Part shown: one piece after another, positions 32,183 through 43,291 of the stretch
How positions within the stretch are numbered: the first letter of the stretch is position 1
Layout: each line of letters starts with the position of its first letter
NCBI GenBank assembly: GCA_950097015.1
Contig: CATNEN010000013.1
Location: 620,001 to 684,000 of the forward strand
Length of the DNA: 64,000 nt
Direction of reading: 5' to 3'
DNA from: Macrostomum hystrix
Lineage: Eukaryota; Platyhelminthes; Macrostomidae
Notes under the pieces: model-generated
Told to the model about the DNA's origin: nothing
Databases searched by the model: none
Seen by the model: the letters and a program-made list of their open reading frames with translations, nothing else
Made by a program: the position numbers and the translations under genes

Positions 32183-33592
32183 ATGACAACAAACTCATGC
32201 GCTTTGGCTGCCTGGACTGAGCTGTCATCTCTGCATCCCAGCGATATGGATGACAGCGAGGTCGAGACTTCGCCAGATTCGGCGAGGACAACCACCGCGT
32301 CAACTAACAAGCATTCATCGTCGTCTCGACGCAGTCACGCCGCGGCGAAGTCATCGGAGGCGCCTGGCGGCCGAAGGCGACGCGGCGGAGCGCTGGCGGC
32401 GGCTGCCCGCGGACTCAGCGACGCCGAGCTGCAGGACCTGCGGCTGAAGATTAACAGCCGGGAGAGGCAGCGAATGCACGACCTCAATTCCGCAATGGAC
32501 GGGCTGAGGTGAGTAGCTGAGAAAGCTCGGGAGCTGGGAGAAAATTAGGAAGGAGAAAAGGGAGACGAGGAATAGAAGGGGAGAGGAAGAATAGGAGGGG
32601 AGCGGAAGAATAGAAGGGGAGGAAGAATAGAAGGGGAGAGGAAGAATAGAAGGGGAGAGGAAGAATAGGTGGGGAGAGGAAGAATAGGTGGGGAGAGGAA
32701 GAATAGGTGGGGAGAGGAAGAATAGAAGGGGAGAGGAAAATAGGATGGGAGCGGAAGAATAGAAGGGGAGGAAGAATAGGTGGGGAGAGGAAGAATAGGT
32801 GGGGAGAGGAAGAATAGAAGGGGAGAGGAAAATAGGATGGGAGCGGAAGAATAGAAGGGGAGGAAGAATAGAAGGGGAGAGGAAGAATAGAAGGGGAGAG
32901 GAAAATAGGATGGGAGCGGAAGAATAGAAGGGGAGGAAGAATAGAAGGGGAGAGGAAGAAATTGGAGGGGAGAGGAAGAATAGAAGGGGAGAGGAAAATA
33001 GGATGGGAGCGGAAGAATAGAAGGGGAGGAAGAAATAGAAGGGGAGAGGAAGAATAGAAGGGGGAGAGGAAGAAATTGGAGGGGAGAGGAAGAATAGAAG
33101 GGGAGAGGAAGGAGAGAATGTTAAGAATAGAAAAGAATGAGAAAAGTTTGTATCGATGATGCCCTGTCTACTAAGTGTGCCGCCTTCTCAAACGCCGCTT
33201 TCCGCAGGTCGGTGATGCCCCAGCAGAGCGGTCCGTCAGTTCGCAAACTGTCCAAAATTGCCACCCTGAATCTGGCCAAGAACTACATTGTGGCACTCAG
33301 TCGGGCACTGGAGGATTCGCAGCGCCTGCTGATGGAGCAACTTCATCAGCCGGCCAGAATTGTAGCTCCATCGCCAGTCGTTGCCACCGCCGCTGTTTGC
33401 AAGTCTCAACTGCCTGAGCTGCTGCATCATCCGATGGCATGGACAGCGACAGGAGCATATCAGAATCCACTGCAATCACAGCCGCCCATTCCTCCGCTGT
33501 CGATGCAGCAGCAGCAGCAGCAGCAGCAGCACATGGAGCTTCCTGAAGAGAAGCCGCGACTGAAGCATTCAATTAGCAGTCTGATTCTGTGA
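32183..33592 (+). CDS. bHLH transcription factor, Olig family
   Basis: Nuclear regulator of the Olig/Beta3 bHLH group, which in animals acts in neural and glial fate. Two exons, 32183-32508 and 33208-33592, give 236 residues. The donor is GCTGAG/GTGAGT and the acceptor TTTCCGCAG/GTCGG; AG plus G makes the Arg at residue 109. I use the ATG at 32183 because the longer frame starts with TTG. Residues 1-80 are Ser/Ala/Arg-rich and disordered. The bHLH spans about 87-145: [20 protein letters not shown] across the intron, SVMP, then [32 protein letters not shown]-x-VMP and [13 protein letters not shown] are near-diagnostic for Olig. The C-terminal 90 residues are Pro/Gln-rich with a polyQ run near 209-217, ending in a basic tail. 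The intron is almost entirely a 19-bp minisatellite. Confidence 0.93.
32545..33125. repeat. 19-bp polypurine minisatellite in the Olig-type intron
   Basis: About 30 copies with core GAAGAATAGAAGGGGAGAG and variants AGGTGGGGAGAG, AAAATAGGATGGGAGCG and AAATTGGAGGGGAG. It fills most of the 699-bp intron 32509-33207. Confidence 0.95.
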
Positions 33593-33872
33593 AGCTTTTA
33601 ATTGAACAGTTAGATTCCATTCTATATATAGCTATTTTTTCCAGTTGAACAACTCGCTCAAGCTACTGATAGTAGTAAAAACCCTTAGGGTACGGAGTTT
33701 CTATATAAATTGCACTTGCCTGCATGCTTATTGGTGCTTCATTGAAAAATGCCAGTCGACCTATTTAAATCACACTTTTTGTGCACTAATTGGTTGTGAA
33801 ATGACTCGTAGTTTCAAATTTGCATTTCGATAGCTGAATGCCTATGCATATTATTTTATAAATTGATCGACA

Positions 33873-33895
33873 AATAAAAGTCGAGACACAATAAA
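33873..33895 (+). terminator. poly(A) signals of the Olig-type gene
   Basis: Two AATAAA hexamers, 33873-33878 and 33890-33895, about 280-300 bp past the stop, giving a 3' UTR of roughly 320 nt. Confidence 0.65.
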
Positions 33896-34144
33896 AAGAC
33901 TCGGTAAAAATGTTTATTGACTTTAATAAATCAATTTGTTTTCTTTTAACAACGAATTATTGCACTATTTCAAAGTTTACTTTGTGAGTAAAAATTGAAT
34001 ACTATAGTAGCTATATGCTACTTATAGTAGCAGTAGAATAGCCACTAGCTGTACGGAAGAAATGGCAGATTGTGGGACTCTTAAAAAAGAATATTGCAGA
34101 AACAGGCAAACAATCTATTGGCAGCGACAGAAAAAATATAATGT

Positions 34145-35710
34145 TTCCAGATACTGACAGAAGTTTACAGAAACTGACAGAAGATTACAGAAATTTACAG
34201 AAATTGACAGAAACTGACAGAAGTTTACAGAAACTGACAGAAGTTTACAGAAATTGACTGAACTTTACAGAAATTGACTGAAATTTACAGAAACTGACAG
34301 AAGTTTACAGAAATCTACAGAAACTGACAGAAGTTTACAGAAACTGACAGAAGTTTACAGAAACTGACAGAGGTTTACAGAAACTGACAGAAGTTTAAAG
34401 AAATTTACAGAAATTGACAAACTATTACAGAAGTTTACAGAAACTGACAGAAATTAACAGATACTGACAGAAGTTTACAGAAACTGACAAACTATTACAG
34501 AAGTTTACAGAAACTGACAGAAATTAACAGAAACTGACAGAAGTTTACAGAAACTGACAGAAGTTTACAGAAACTGGCAGAATATTACAGAAATTTACAG
34601 AAATTGACAAACTATTACAGAAATTTACAAAAACTGACAGAAGTTTATAGAAACTGACAGAAGTTTACAGAAACTGACAGAAGTTTACAGAAATTGACTG
34701 AACTTTACAGAAACTGACAGAAGTTTACAGAAACTGACAGAAGTTTACAGAAACTGACAGAAGTTTACAGAAATTGACTGAACTTTACAGAAACTGACAG
34801 AAGTTTACAGAAATCTACAGAAACTGACAGAAGTTTACAGAAACTGACAGAAATTTACAGAAACTGACAGAAGTTTACAGAAACTGACAGAAGTTTACAG
34901 AAACTGACAGAAACTGACAGAAGTTTACAGAAACTGACAGAAGATTACGGAGATTTACAGAAACTGACTGAAGTTTACAGAAACTGACAGAGGTTTACAG
35001 AAACTGACAGAAGTTTAAAGAAATTTACAGAAATTGACAAACTATTACAGAAGTTTACAGAAACTGACAGAAATTAACAGATACTGACAGAAGTTTACAG
35101 AAACTGACAAACTATTACAGAAGTTTACAGAAACTGACAGAAATTAACAGAAACTGACAGAAGTTAACAGAAACTGACAGAAGTTTACAGAAACTGGCAG
35201 AATATTACAGAAATTTACAGAAATTGACAAAAACTGACAGAAGTTTATAGAAACTGACAGAAGTTTGCAGAAACTGACAGAAGTTTACAGAAACTGACAG
35301 AAGTTTACAGAAACTGACAGAAGTTTACAGAAACTGACAGAAGTTTACAGAAATTGACTGAACTTCACAGAAATTGACAGAAGTTTACAGAAACTGACAG
35401 AAGTTTACAGAAACTGAGAGAAATTTACAGAAACTGACAGAAGTTTACAGAAACTGACAGAAGTTTACAGAAACTGACACAAGTTTACAGAAACTGACAC
35501 AAGTTTACAGAAATTGACTGAACTTTACAGAAACTGACAGAAGTTTACAGAAAATGACACAAGTTTACAGAAACTGACAGAAGTTTACAGAAAATGACAC
35601 AAGTTTACAGAAACTGACAGAAGTTTACAGAAACTGACAGAAGTTTACAGAAACTGACAGAAATTTACAGGAACTGACAGAAGTTTACAGAAACTGACAG
35701 AAGTTTGCTG
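34145..35710. repeat. 20-bp minisatellite, 1.6 kb
   Basis: About 78 copies of CAGAAACTGACAGAAGTTTA and variants. Blocks recur in order: the AACTATTACAG variants near 34419-34500 repeat at 35038-35120, an offset of about 620 bp. Confidence 0.95.
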
Positions 35711-35981
35711 AAACTTATGCTATGGTTGCTTATTTGGTGCATTTAGACTGGAAATTACTACTGAACTACTAAAAGTAGAGTGACAAGAAAGAAACAATTT
35801 TACTCAATAATAAAACTAGATTTGAATTTCTTAAGAAAGAAATAAGAAAGCGGGGAAATCATAAAATTTTGAATTATTGACTAAGAGAATTTTTTTTTCG
35901 ATAATAATATTTTCGTCGATATTAAAACTGTTCAGTATTTTAAGGTTAGGAATGGCCTTGAAGGTCTGTGTGGCGTCGCGT

Positions 35982-36137
35982 CCGTGAAAGGTGGGTGTGG
36001 CGTCCCCCCAGTCCGTGGACTGAACAGCTGTACGCAGCCTTCAGATGCGCCGCGCATTAGCTGCGGCTGTGCTGTCGGCTGCACATCTGACCCAATTGGG
36101 GCAGGTGTAATCAATTATTATTAATTATAATTATTGA
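35982..36137 (+). mobile_element. SINE family 1, 3' half
   Basis: Starts within GGGTGTGGCGTCCCCCCAGT and runs through GTACGCAGCCTTCAGATGCG to GGTGTAATCAATT and a short (ATT)n/AATTAT tail. The tRNA-like head is absent, as expected of 5' truncation or decay. Confidence 0.85.
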
Positions 36138-37267
36138 AGGTTTGGAATTTTAGAATAATTGTTTTATGAATTTTTGACTAGGCAGTTCAATTAGCTAATG
36201 CTCAATTTCGGATTATTCAAATGCTCAAGTCGCGCCAAATCAATTGCAGAATGATTCTTATTTCCCCTAAGGAAATCTTCTTGATTGAAGCTGTCAAGCC
36301 AGTTTCTGCAGTCGCTCAAATGCGGCTTGTCAATCAGCCGACTCAACCGACTCAACTTAGTAGGGAGAAAAAGTAGCTCGTCCTGCTACAGAATAGGAAA
36401 AGCGATTTTTGTTAGCATTTTTTATGTTGTTGTAGCAACGGTCACTTGGTCTTTCCAAGAAAGAGAGACCTATAGAAAAGATTTCTAGCAGGAATTTGAA
36501 AGAGAGAAAGAAAAACGGTTAGGACCAGAGCAGCACCTGAAACATGTCAACTGGGACTTGCTAGACTACTTCAATCTCTAACTTTGAGCTGGTAAACTCA
36601 AGTGAGTCCAAAATCATTCAGTGGGGCTGTAGGCCACTTCCTTAGGAGGCCAATGCGTGTGCAGACTGAAAACTCGATGGCATTGAAATGGGATGCCAGC
36701 AGGGATGCAGGGAGCGGAAGCTGCTGCTGCTGTGATGAAGCTGACTCACCGTGCTCAGTCTCCATGGCTTTATTACTTAGCTGGCAGTTCTCTTTCAGGG
36801 CATGAATGAAAATGTGGGGAGGACTATCGGTTTTTCTCCTCTATATGGCTGGGACTGCCGTCGGAAATTTTGTGGCCATCAATAAATGCCAGAGTCCAAT
36901 ATGCATGACAGCACAGATTGTGTGTGTGTGTGTGGGCGGCTGATTAAATTAATCAATTAATGCTAATATAAACCTAATGCATATAATATGACCCGATCCG
37001 CCTATACGCCCATCCCAACCTCCGTCCGGGCGCGGCTTTGCTAAAAGAAAATTCCTGGCATGCAGTTTTGTGTTCTCTCCTAGAAGCATGTTTTTTCTTT
37101 TTAGCTTTTAGGTTATATGCGGTTTGCTCATAACTTATTTGTTGGAAAGCATTAGAACAAGCCTTCACAGATCTCAAACTGTGCAATAGTCTGGAACTTT
37201 TATTTAATTATCAATCCTTTTTAATAATACAAGCTTTATGTCATAATGAAGCGATTTCATTTTAAAA
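36138..37267. other. intergenic, nothing recognised
   Basis: Unique DNA with a short (TG)n run near 36920 and a CTG-rich patch near 36720. Frames of 60-70 codons here lack recognisable domains and splice context. Confidence 0.35.
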
Positions 37268-38415
37268 TACTTGCTTCGATTCTTTCTACGGTTCTTGCTT
37301 CGATTCTTTCTACGGTTCTTGCTTCGATTCTTTCTACGGTTCTTGCTTCGATTCTTTCTACGGTTCTTGCTTCGATTCTTTCTACGGTTCTTGCTTCGAT
37401 TCTTTCTACGGTTCTTGCTTCGATTCTTTCTACGGTTCTTGCTTCGATTCTTTCTACGGTTCTTGCTTCGATTACTTCTACGGTTATTGCTTCGATTCTT
37501 TCTACGGTTCTTGCTTGGATTCTTTCTACGGTTCTTGCTTCGATTCTTTCTACGGTTCTTGCTTCGATTCTTTCTACGGTTCTTGCTTCGATTACTTCTA
37601 CGGTTCTTGCTTCGATTCTTTCTACGGTTCTTGCTTCGATTCTTTCTACGGTTCTTGCTTCGATTCTTTCTACGGTTATTGCTTCGATTCTTTCTACGGT
37701 TCTTGCTTGGATTCTTTCTACGGTTCTTGCTTCGATTCTTTCTACGGTTCTTGCTTCGATTCTTTCTACGGTTCTTGCTTCGATTACTTCTACGGTTCTT
37801 GCTTCGATTCTTTCTACACTTCTTGCTTCGATTCTTTCTACACTTCTTGCTTCGATTCTTTCTACAGTTCTTGCTTCGATTCTTTCTAAGGTTCTTGCTT
37901 CGATTCTTTCTAAGGTTCTTGCTTGGATTCTTTCTAAGGTTCTTGCTTGGATTCTTTCTAAGGTTCTTGCTTCGATTCTTTCTAAGGTTATTGCTTGGAT
38001 TCTTTCTAAGGTTCTTGCTTCGATTCTTTCTAAGGTTCTTGCTTCGATTCTTTCTACAGTTCTTGCTTCGATTACTTCTACAGTTCTTGCTTCGATTACT
38101 TCTACAGTTCTTGCTTCGATTCTTTCTACAGTTCTTGCTTCGATTCTTTCTACAGTTCTTGCTTCGATTACTTCTACAGTTCTTGCTTCGATTACTTCTA
38201 CAGTTCTTGCTTCGATTCTTTCTAAGGTTCTTGCTTCGATTCTTTCTAAGGTTCTTGCTTCGATTACTTCTACGGTTCTTTCTTGCTTCGATTCTTTCTA
38301 AGGTTCTTGCTTCGATTCTTTCTAAGGTTCTTGCTTCGATTACTTCTACGGTTCTTTCTTGCTTCGATTCTTTCTACAGTTCTTGTTTCGATTCTTTCTA
38401 AGGTTTTTGCTTCGA
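37268..38415. repeat. 24-bp minisatellite, 1.15 kb
   Basis: About 48 copies with core TTGCTTCGATTCTTTCTAC and a GGTTC, AGGTTC, AGTTC or ACTTC joint. The subtype (ACGG, ACA, AAGG) changes along the array. Three plus frames up to 376 residues are artefacts of the 24-bp period. Confidence 0.95.
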
Positions 38416-39213
38416 TTCTGCGACCCGTTTTACGCTTTTAGGTAAGGTAGTCCTGGAAGTCTTTGAATTTTCTGTACAATTAGAATTCGACCCTCGAGTT
38501 ACGCAACAGGCAATTCTGTTAGTTGTTAGCTCAGGTAAATTCACAGTTGTTAGCTAAAGAGCAAGTTGAAAATGCTAAAAAGACTTGTATATTCGAATCG
38601 AAGCAAATGAGCATTGGAAAAAAGCAGCCATGTTTGGCAGCTATAATACATGCGGTTTAGAAGGAAATAGTTACGCTGATTGCTTGTGACGTGAGTCGTA
38701 CTTGCACGGAAATTCTTGGGGCAGTCAGGGGCGGCTCGGCACCGCGGTGTCACATTTCAGCGCTACGCTGGCCTCTTTTCTTCGCCTTGACTACTCTTTT
38801 TCTCTTTTTTCTTCTTTAGCAAAGTAAAAACTGGGTTAGGCAGTTTTTTGCAAGGCCAGGTTGTCGCCTGAAGAAAAGTTACTATCCATTTTAGCTCCTT
38901 CTCTGCTCCTATATAATCAAGGCAGTGAGAGAGAATGCCTCGACAAGTTTTTCTCAGTGCTCACCATGGAACTCTAATTAGCGATCGGACTCAGCTATAG
39001 AGAGTCAGATCATTAGGCTGTCTACCTACCTGCCTACCTGCCTGCCCACCTGGCCTGTCTTCAATATCCCCACCTCTAGTTAGTCCTCGCGTGTGTTCTC
39101 GCAACAAAAAAATGTGGCAATTAAGGGTTCATGCAGCATTCCAAAATGCCTACTTATTTCTCTATATACAGCGCCCTATCTCGAACTTCAGTTTTCTATG
39201 CTTTCGAGTTTTC
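38416..39213. other. intergenic, nothing recognised
   Basis: Unique sequence with a short CTACCTGCCTACCTGCC run at 39024-39050. No coding exon or RNA could be supported. Confidence 0.35.
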
Positions 39214-39537
39214 GAGGGGTTCGGTGGCAGAGCGGTTAACGCGTTTGCCTCTCGCACCAAGGTCCCTGAGCTCGATTCCGCGGTGAGGCCACATTTAATT
39301 GGGGCGCAGCCGCGGAGAGAAGGCTTGGTGTCTTTTTCGTGCAATTTACGCCCTTTAGGGCCAACCTCCAAGGCACAGTGAAGTGTACACTGCCTGAGGA
39401 TGAGAAAGTCAGGGCAGATGTACACACCTGTGTGAGCAAGTGCCTGCGTACGGTATCTGTGTGCGTGTGTGCTCAGGACCTGCAGGCTGCAGGTCTAGTG
39501 TCAATCATAGTCATCATTCTTATTATAGTTTTTCGAG
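39214..39537 (+). mobile_element. SINE family 2, longest copy
   Basis: tRNA-like head: A-box-like GTGGCAGAGCGGTTAACGCG, then CTCGCACCAAGGTCCCTGAG and B-box-like GAGCTCGATTCCGCGG, resembling a class II (Leu/Ser-type) tRNA front. The body includes GTGCAATTTACGCCC, GGCACAGTGAAGTGTACACT and TGTACACACCTGTGTGAGCA, and it ends in a CATTCTTATTATAG tail. Best reference for the other family 2 copies. Confidence 0.88.
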
Positions 39538-39925
39538 TTTAAGTTAGCAAGCCGCCAGGAACAGAACGGATAAATGCACATGTGCAAATTTTATTCCAAC
39601 ATTTAACCCGATGCGCAAATTGAATAAAAAAGTTCTCTATTTGCAAGGCCGGGACGCTAAGAAGCAAGTGTGAACGAGACCGCATATTCACCTGAGGCAA
39701 CACATCTGCTTGCTGCAGCTGCTAACTGCCCTGTCCTATGCACCGGCTTCCCCAGCTAACCCAAACAGTTCTACTGCACAGCGCTGATCCCGACAGCCCG
39801 AGGGCTCGCCAAAAACTCCCTCAGCCCCTCTGACTGACTGACAGCTGCATCCAGAACCTCAGCCTCTCCACCAGTTCTGACGACACCCTCCCCGCCTCAT
39901 TTTGCAGCCTTGCAAAGCAATTAGG

Positions 39926-39985
<60 letters not shown>

Positions 39986-41268
39986 TTGCAGACAGCCAGA
40001 AGAAGGCTGCACGGGAGGATAAGAGGAGAACCGAATTGATTGGCGAGCTTGATTGGTCAGGCGGGACTTTGTTAGCTAAGGCTTTGAAGCCCAACCCCTG
40101 TTCCTCCACACTCTCTTCTGCTCCTCTTTTTTCTCCCAACAACCATCCCAACCCCGAACCACACGCCGCTTCGTGGCGGGGGTCCCCATCCCTATAGCCG
40201 CGGGGCGACTAATGACGCAGAGTAGAAGCCAGGCTTTTCTGACGAACCCAAACTAAAGCTGACTTTGCCTAAACTGTTAACAACGGTCCTGTATTAAACT
40301 CGATTCTTCAAACTCTTTTAGAAAAGAAGCGGAAACACAAGCGACTGAAAGTATTTTCAAACACACGAAAGAAAGCCATCAATTTTCAATATATTTCAAG
40401 AAAAAAGTATTGGGTGTTGATTTCAGAGTCGCCTCATTTGGCACTAACAGAGTCGGCGACAGAATGACACAGCATCGACGATTCCATCAGTGCCAAGAGC
40501 TGCGAGTGCTCTGTTGCTGTCCTAGAGGACAATGGACTTTATAGCTGTATTCACACACTTGTATATATATATTGTATATTTAGAATAGTGTCACAGGAAA
40601 CATATGGTCCAGTTTGGGTCCAGTTGTCAACTTGAACAGCTTGATAGCTAACGGCTTGGCGATGTCAATATGTTAAAATAGCCTAGCCATGTAACGCATT
40701 AATCATTAACATATTTGCAGAGGTTAGACCTGATTTTTCTCTTTGCTTAATTAGCATAATTAACACTCGCCTTACTGTAATATATGCCTAACAGGAAACT
40801 GCAAGTAGAGCGTTGCCATGGAAACCAACAAAGCTTACAGTCGGAGGCTGCATAAATAAATTATTATAGAAACAGAATATATACAGTAATATATATATAT
40901 AGGACTTGGGAAAGCTTCAATATTGATTTCCGATAAGTGCTATCAATCGATCAGTGTCTTATCGCTACAATTCTCTTATCTACCTCTGTATATTAAGAAG
41001 GTAAAAATATGGATTTTCTCATTAACTTCCAACGCCAACACAAGTATTTAGAAAGTTTTTCATTCTTTCTTGGTTTAGTGTTATAATGCGTAATTTTTTT
41101 AGTGCAAATTCGCAAAATTCATCTCTATACTTTGCGCACAATCCATTTTATGTAGCGAATTTTGTATACTGCCTAAACTGGCTATAGTTGCTAATGCAGA
41201 GCGCAATGTTAAATGTGCCTTCATAAATTTATGCCTAGTTTTAGTAGAAAAATTGGTTCAACCTTACC
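39538..41268. other. intergenic with (TG)n microsatellite
   Basis: A long (TG)n tract with one GAGTG interruption lies at 39928-39986. GC-rich to about 40200, AT-rich after. No exon was supported. Confidence 0.4.
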
Positions 41269-41452
41269 TCAGCGGGCGCCGGCCGCCCTGCAGACACTGG
41301 ACACTGGTGGCAGGGGGGAGCAATGGTCGAGCGAGCGGCAGCGAAGGGGGCTCCCCTGGCGCCGATGGGCCCCTGTATTTAACTAGACCGGCTAGCCAAC
41401 CAGAATGCAGCCAACCTTGCCTATAGCTGACTGACTGGCTAGCCCACCCCAT
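41268..41452 (-). CDS. possible minus-strand first exon
   Basis: A GC-rich island with an ATG at 41452 on the minus strand, a frame of about 61 codons (MGWASQSVSYRQGWLHSG at the start, Pro/Leu-rich after) and a strong donor, CTGAG/GTAAGG, at 41269. No partner exon at lower coordinates could be assigned and I recognise no domain. It may equally be a 5' UTR exon or chance. Confidence 0.2.
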
Positions 41453-42689
41453 CCCAGCCCGCCCGCCCGTGCGGCTTCAGGAGGTGGAGAGAGGGGAGAT
41501 TGGAAGGATGGGGTCTCCCGCCTCCTCCTGCGGTCGTCTGTCGCCTTATTTTGCCTAACTGGATAGACAGGCAGAGGGGAGAGGAATTGGGGGGGGGAGC
41601 GAGTCAGGCGAAAGACGAGATTGAGGAAAATTTCTGTTCTATTCCGGCCTCATCCTACGTCATCCTTAGACGATGCTGTCGCTATAGCCCTCTCTCTCAC
41701 CGCGGCCAGAATCCCTAATCCTACACAGAATTCCCATCGCGCCTTAAGTTTGGGGTTTCGGGAATATTATCCTTTCTCTATCTATGCGTTCACCGCGTGT
41801 TCGCATGTACGCTCGCCACCCATTCCTCCCTATCCCTTACTCTCTCTCTCTCTCTCTCTCTCTCCAGATTGTGAAGAAATAATCTACATTAGTCAAGAGG
41901 GACTGTGTGAGCACACTGTGCTCACGCTTCGATCTTTCTCACTGGTCCCAAAGCAGTCCAGTTTTTTCTCAGTGGCAGTATGAGGCGGAGAGACTTGGAT
42001 GGGAGGTTAATTTTGGATTGGATAGGCTAGAACTAGACTCTAAAGTGGCGGACGAAATAAACTGAAAGAGATGAAGTTGGGGGAGAGTCTGGAGGGCATA
42101 GAGACCCGAGACTGCTCAAGCGTGCTCCACGGGGGAGGGCTGCTGATTGATCGATTGATTTCAAGTCAAGGGTAGGTCGGCCAAATTCTCATTTCCTTCT
42201 TTCTTACTTTTGGCTCAGGCAGGCATTCGCGGCACTGGATCGATAGTAGAAGATGAAGGATGTGGAAGGAGTTGAGAGACAGGGGAGAGAAAATGGGATC
42301 GGGGGTGGTGGAGAGGAGAGTCGAAGTTCTGCGGTTAGTCGAACCGATGAGAATCCCCCCCCGAGTCCCGCGTTTCCAATTTCCTCCGCGGCTGACTGAA
42401 CTCCTTTCCATTTCCCCGAGTGAGAATAAATTTCTGCTTGGTACTGTTTGGAGTTGGGCTAAGAGATGTTGGCTGAGCAGGAGGGGTTGGTCGGCGCTAG
42501 ATTCGAATCAAAGTCACGCACGACGCTAAGATACCAATCTCGGATCACAAATCCCATTTGAGCTCACACAAAATCCTATCTTTACTATATATTCTATTAT
42601 ACAAACTGTGTTAGTTTATGTTTAGGATAAATTAATGGCTCTCTGATCCCAAACTCGATCGCGCGAGATCCCAAAAAGATAGTAGGCAA
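41453..42689. other. GC-rich intergenic with (CT)n tract
   Basis: Contains a (CT)n tract at about 41838-41864 followed by CAG, which mimics a 3' splice site; a 37-codon open stretch follows to TGA near 41983, with no other support. A 9-bp inverted repeat, GTGAGCACA/TGTGCTCAC, lies at 41907-41925. Confidence 0.35.
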
Positions 42690-43078
42690 TCCCATCTCGA
42701 TTGAGTAAGATCCCATCTCAATTTAATAAGATCCCATCTCAATTTAATAAGATCCCATCTCAATTTAATAAGATACCATCTCAATTTAATAAGATCCAAT
42801 CTCAATTTAATAAGAACTTATCTCAACTCAACTTAATAAGATCCCATCTAGATTGTATAAGATCCCATCTTGATGGTATTAGATCCCATTTCGGTTCTAT
42901 AAGATCCCATCTCAGTTTAATAAGATCCCATCTCGATTGTATAAGATCCCATCTTGATGGTATAAGATCCCATCTTGATTGAATAAGATCCCATCTCGAT
43001 TGAATAAGATCCCATCTCAATTGTAGAAGATCCCAACTCGATTATATAAGATCCCATCTCTATTGTATAATATTCTTA
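42690..43078. repeat. 21-bp minisatellite
   Basis: About 18 copies with core GATCCCATCTCAATTTAA; the right part uses GATCCCATCTTGATGGTAT and GATCCCATCTCGATTG variants. Confidence 0.93.
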
Positions 43079-43196
43079 AATTAAAAAGAGTGCATGCCCA
43101 TTTTCTTTTTGTGGAATTGCCTGAAAATGTCTCGTTTTAATTCGTCAAGCATTTTCATTGTTAGAACACTTTAGTTTGTGCTTTAGCTATGAGTCT

Positions 43197-43291
43197 GTCG
43201 ATGGGGTGCGTTAGAGCGTCGGATTTACGGCTTGAAGGTCAGGGGTTCGAATCCCAACTCCACTGTAACAAAAGACACTTGCTCTGCGTTA
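43197..43291 (+). mobile_element. SINE family 1, 5' head fragment
   Basis: tRNA-like head only: GCGTTAGAGCGTCGGATTTA and B-box-like GGGGTTCGAATCCCAACTCC, then AAAAGACACTTGCTCTGC. The body is lost. Confidence 0.8.

Noticed and set aside
37246-38401. Long plus frames (LASILSTV and LLRFFLRF repeats)
   Set aside because: They are products of a 24-bp minisatellite that is open in three frames. Hydrophobic repeats here do not indicate a membrane protein.
41866-41983. Exon after the (CT)n-CAG tract
   Set aside because: The apparent acceptor is a microsatellite edge. The 37-codon segment has no partner exon or recognisable domain.
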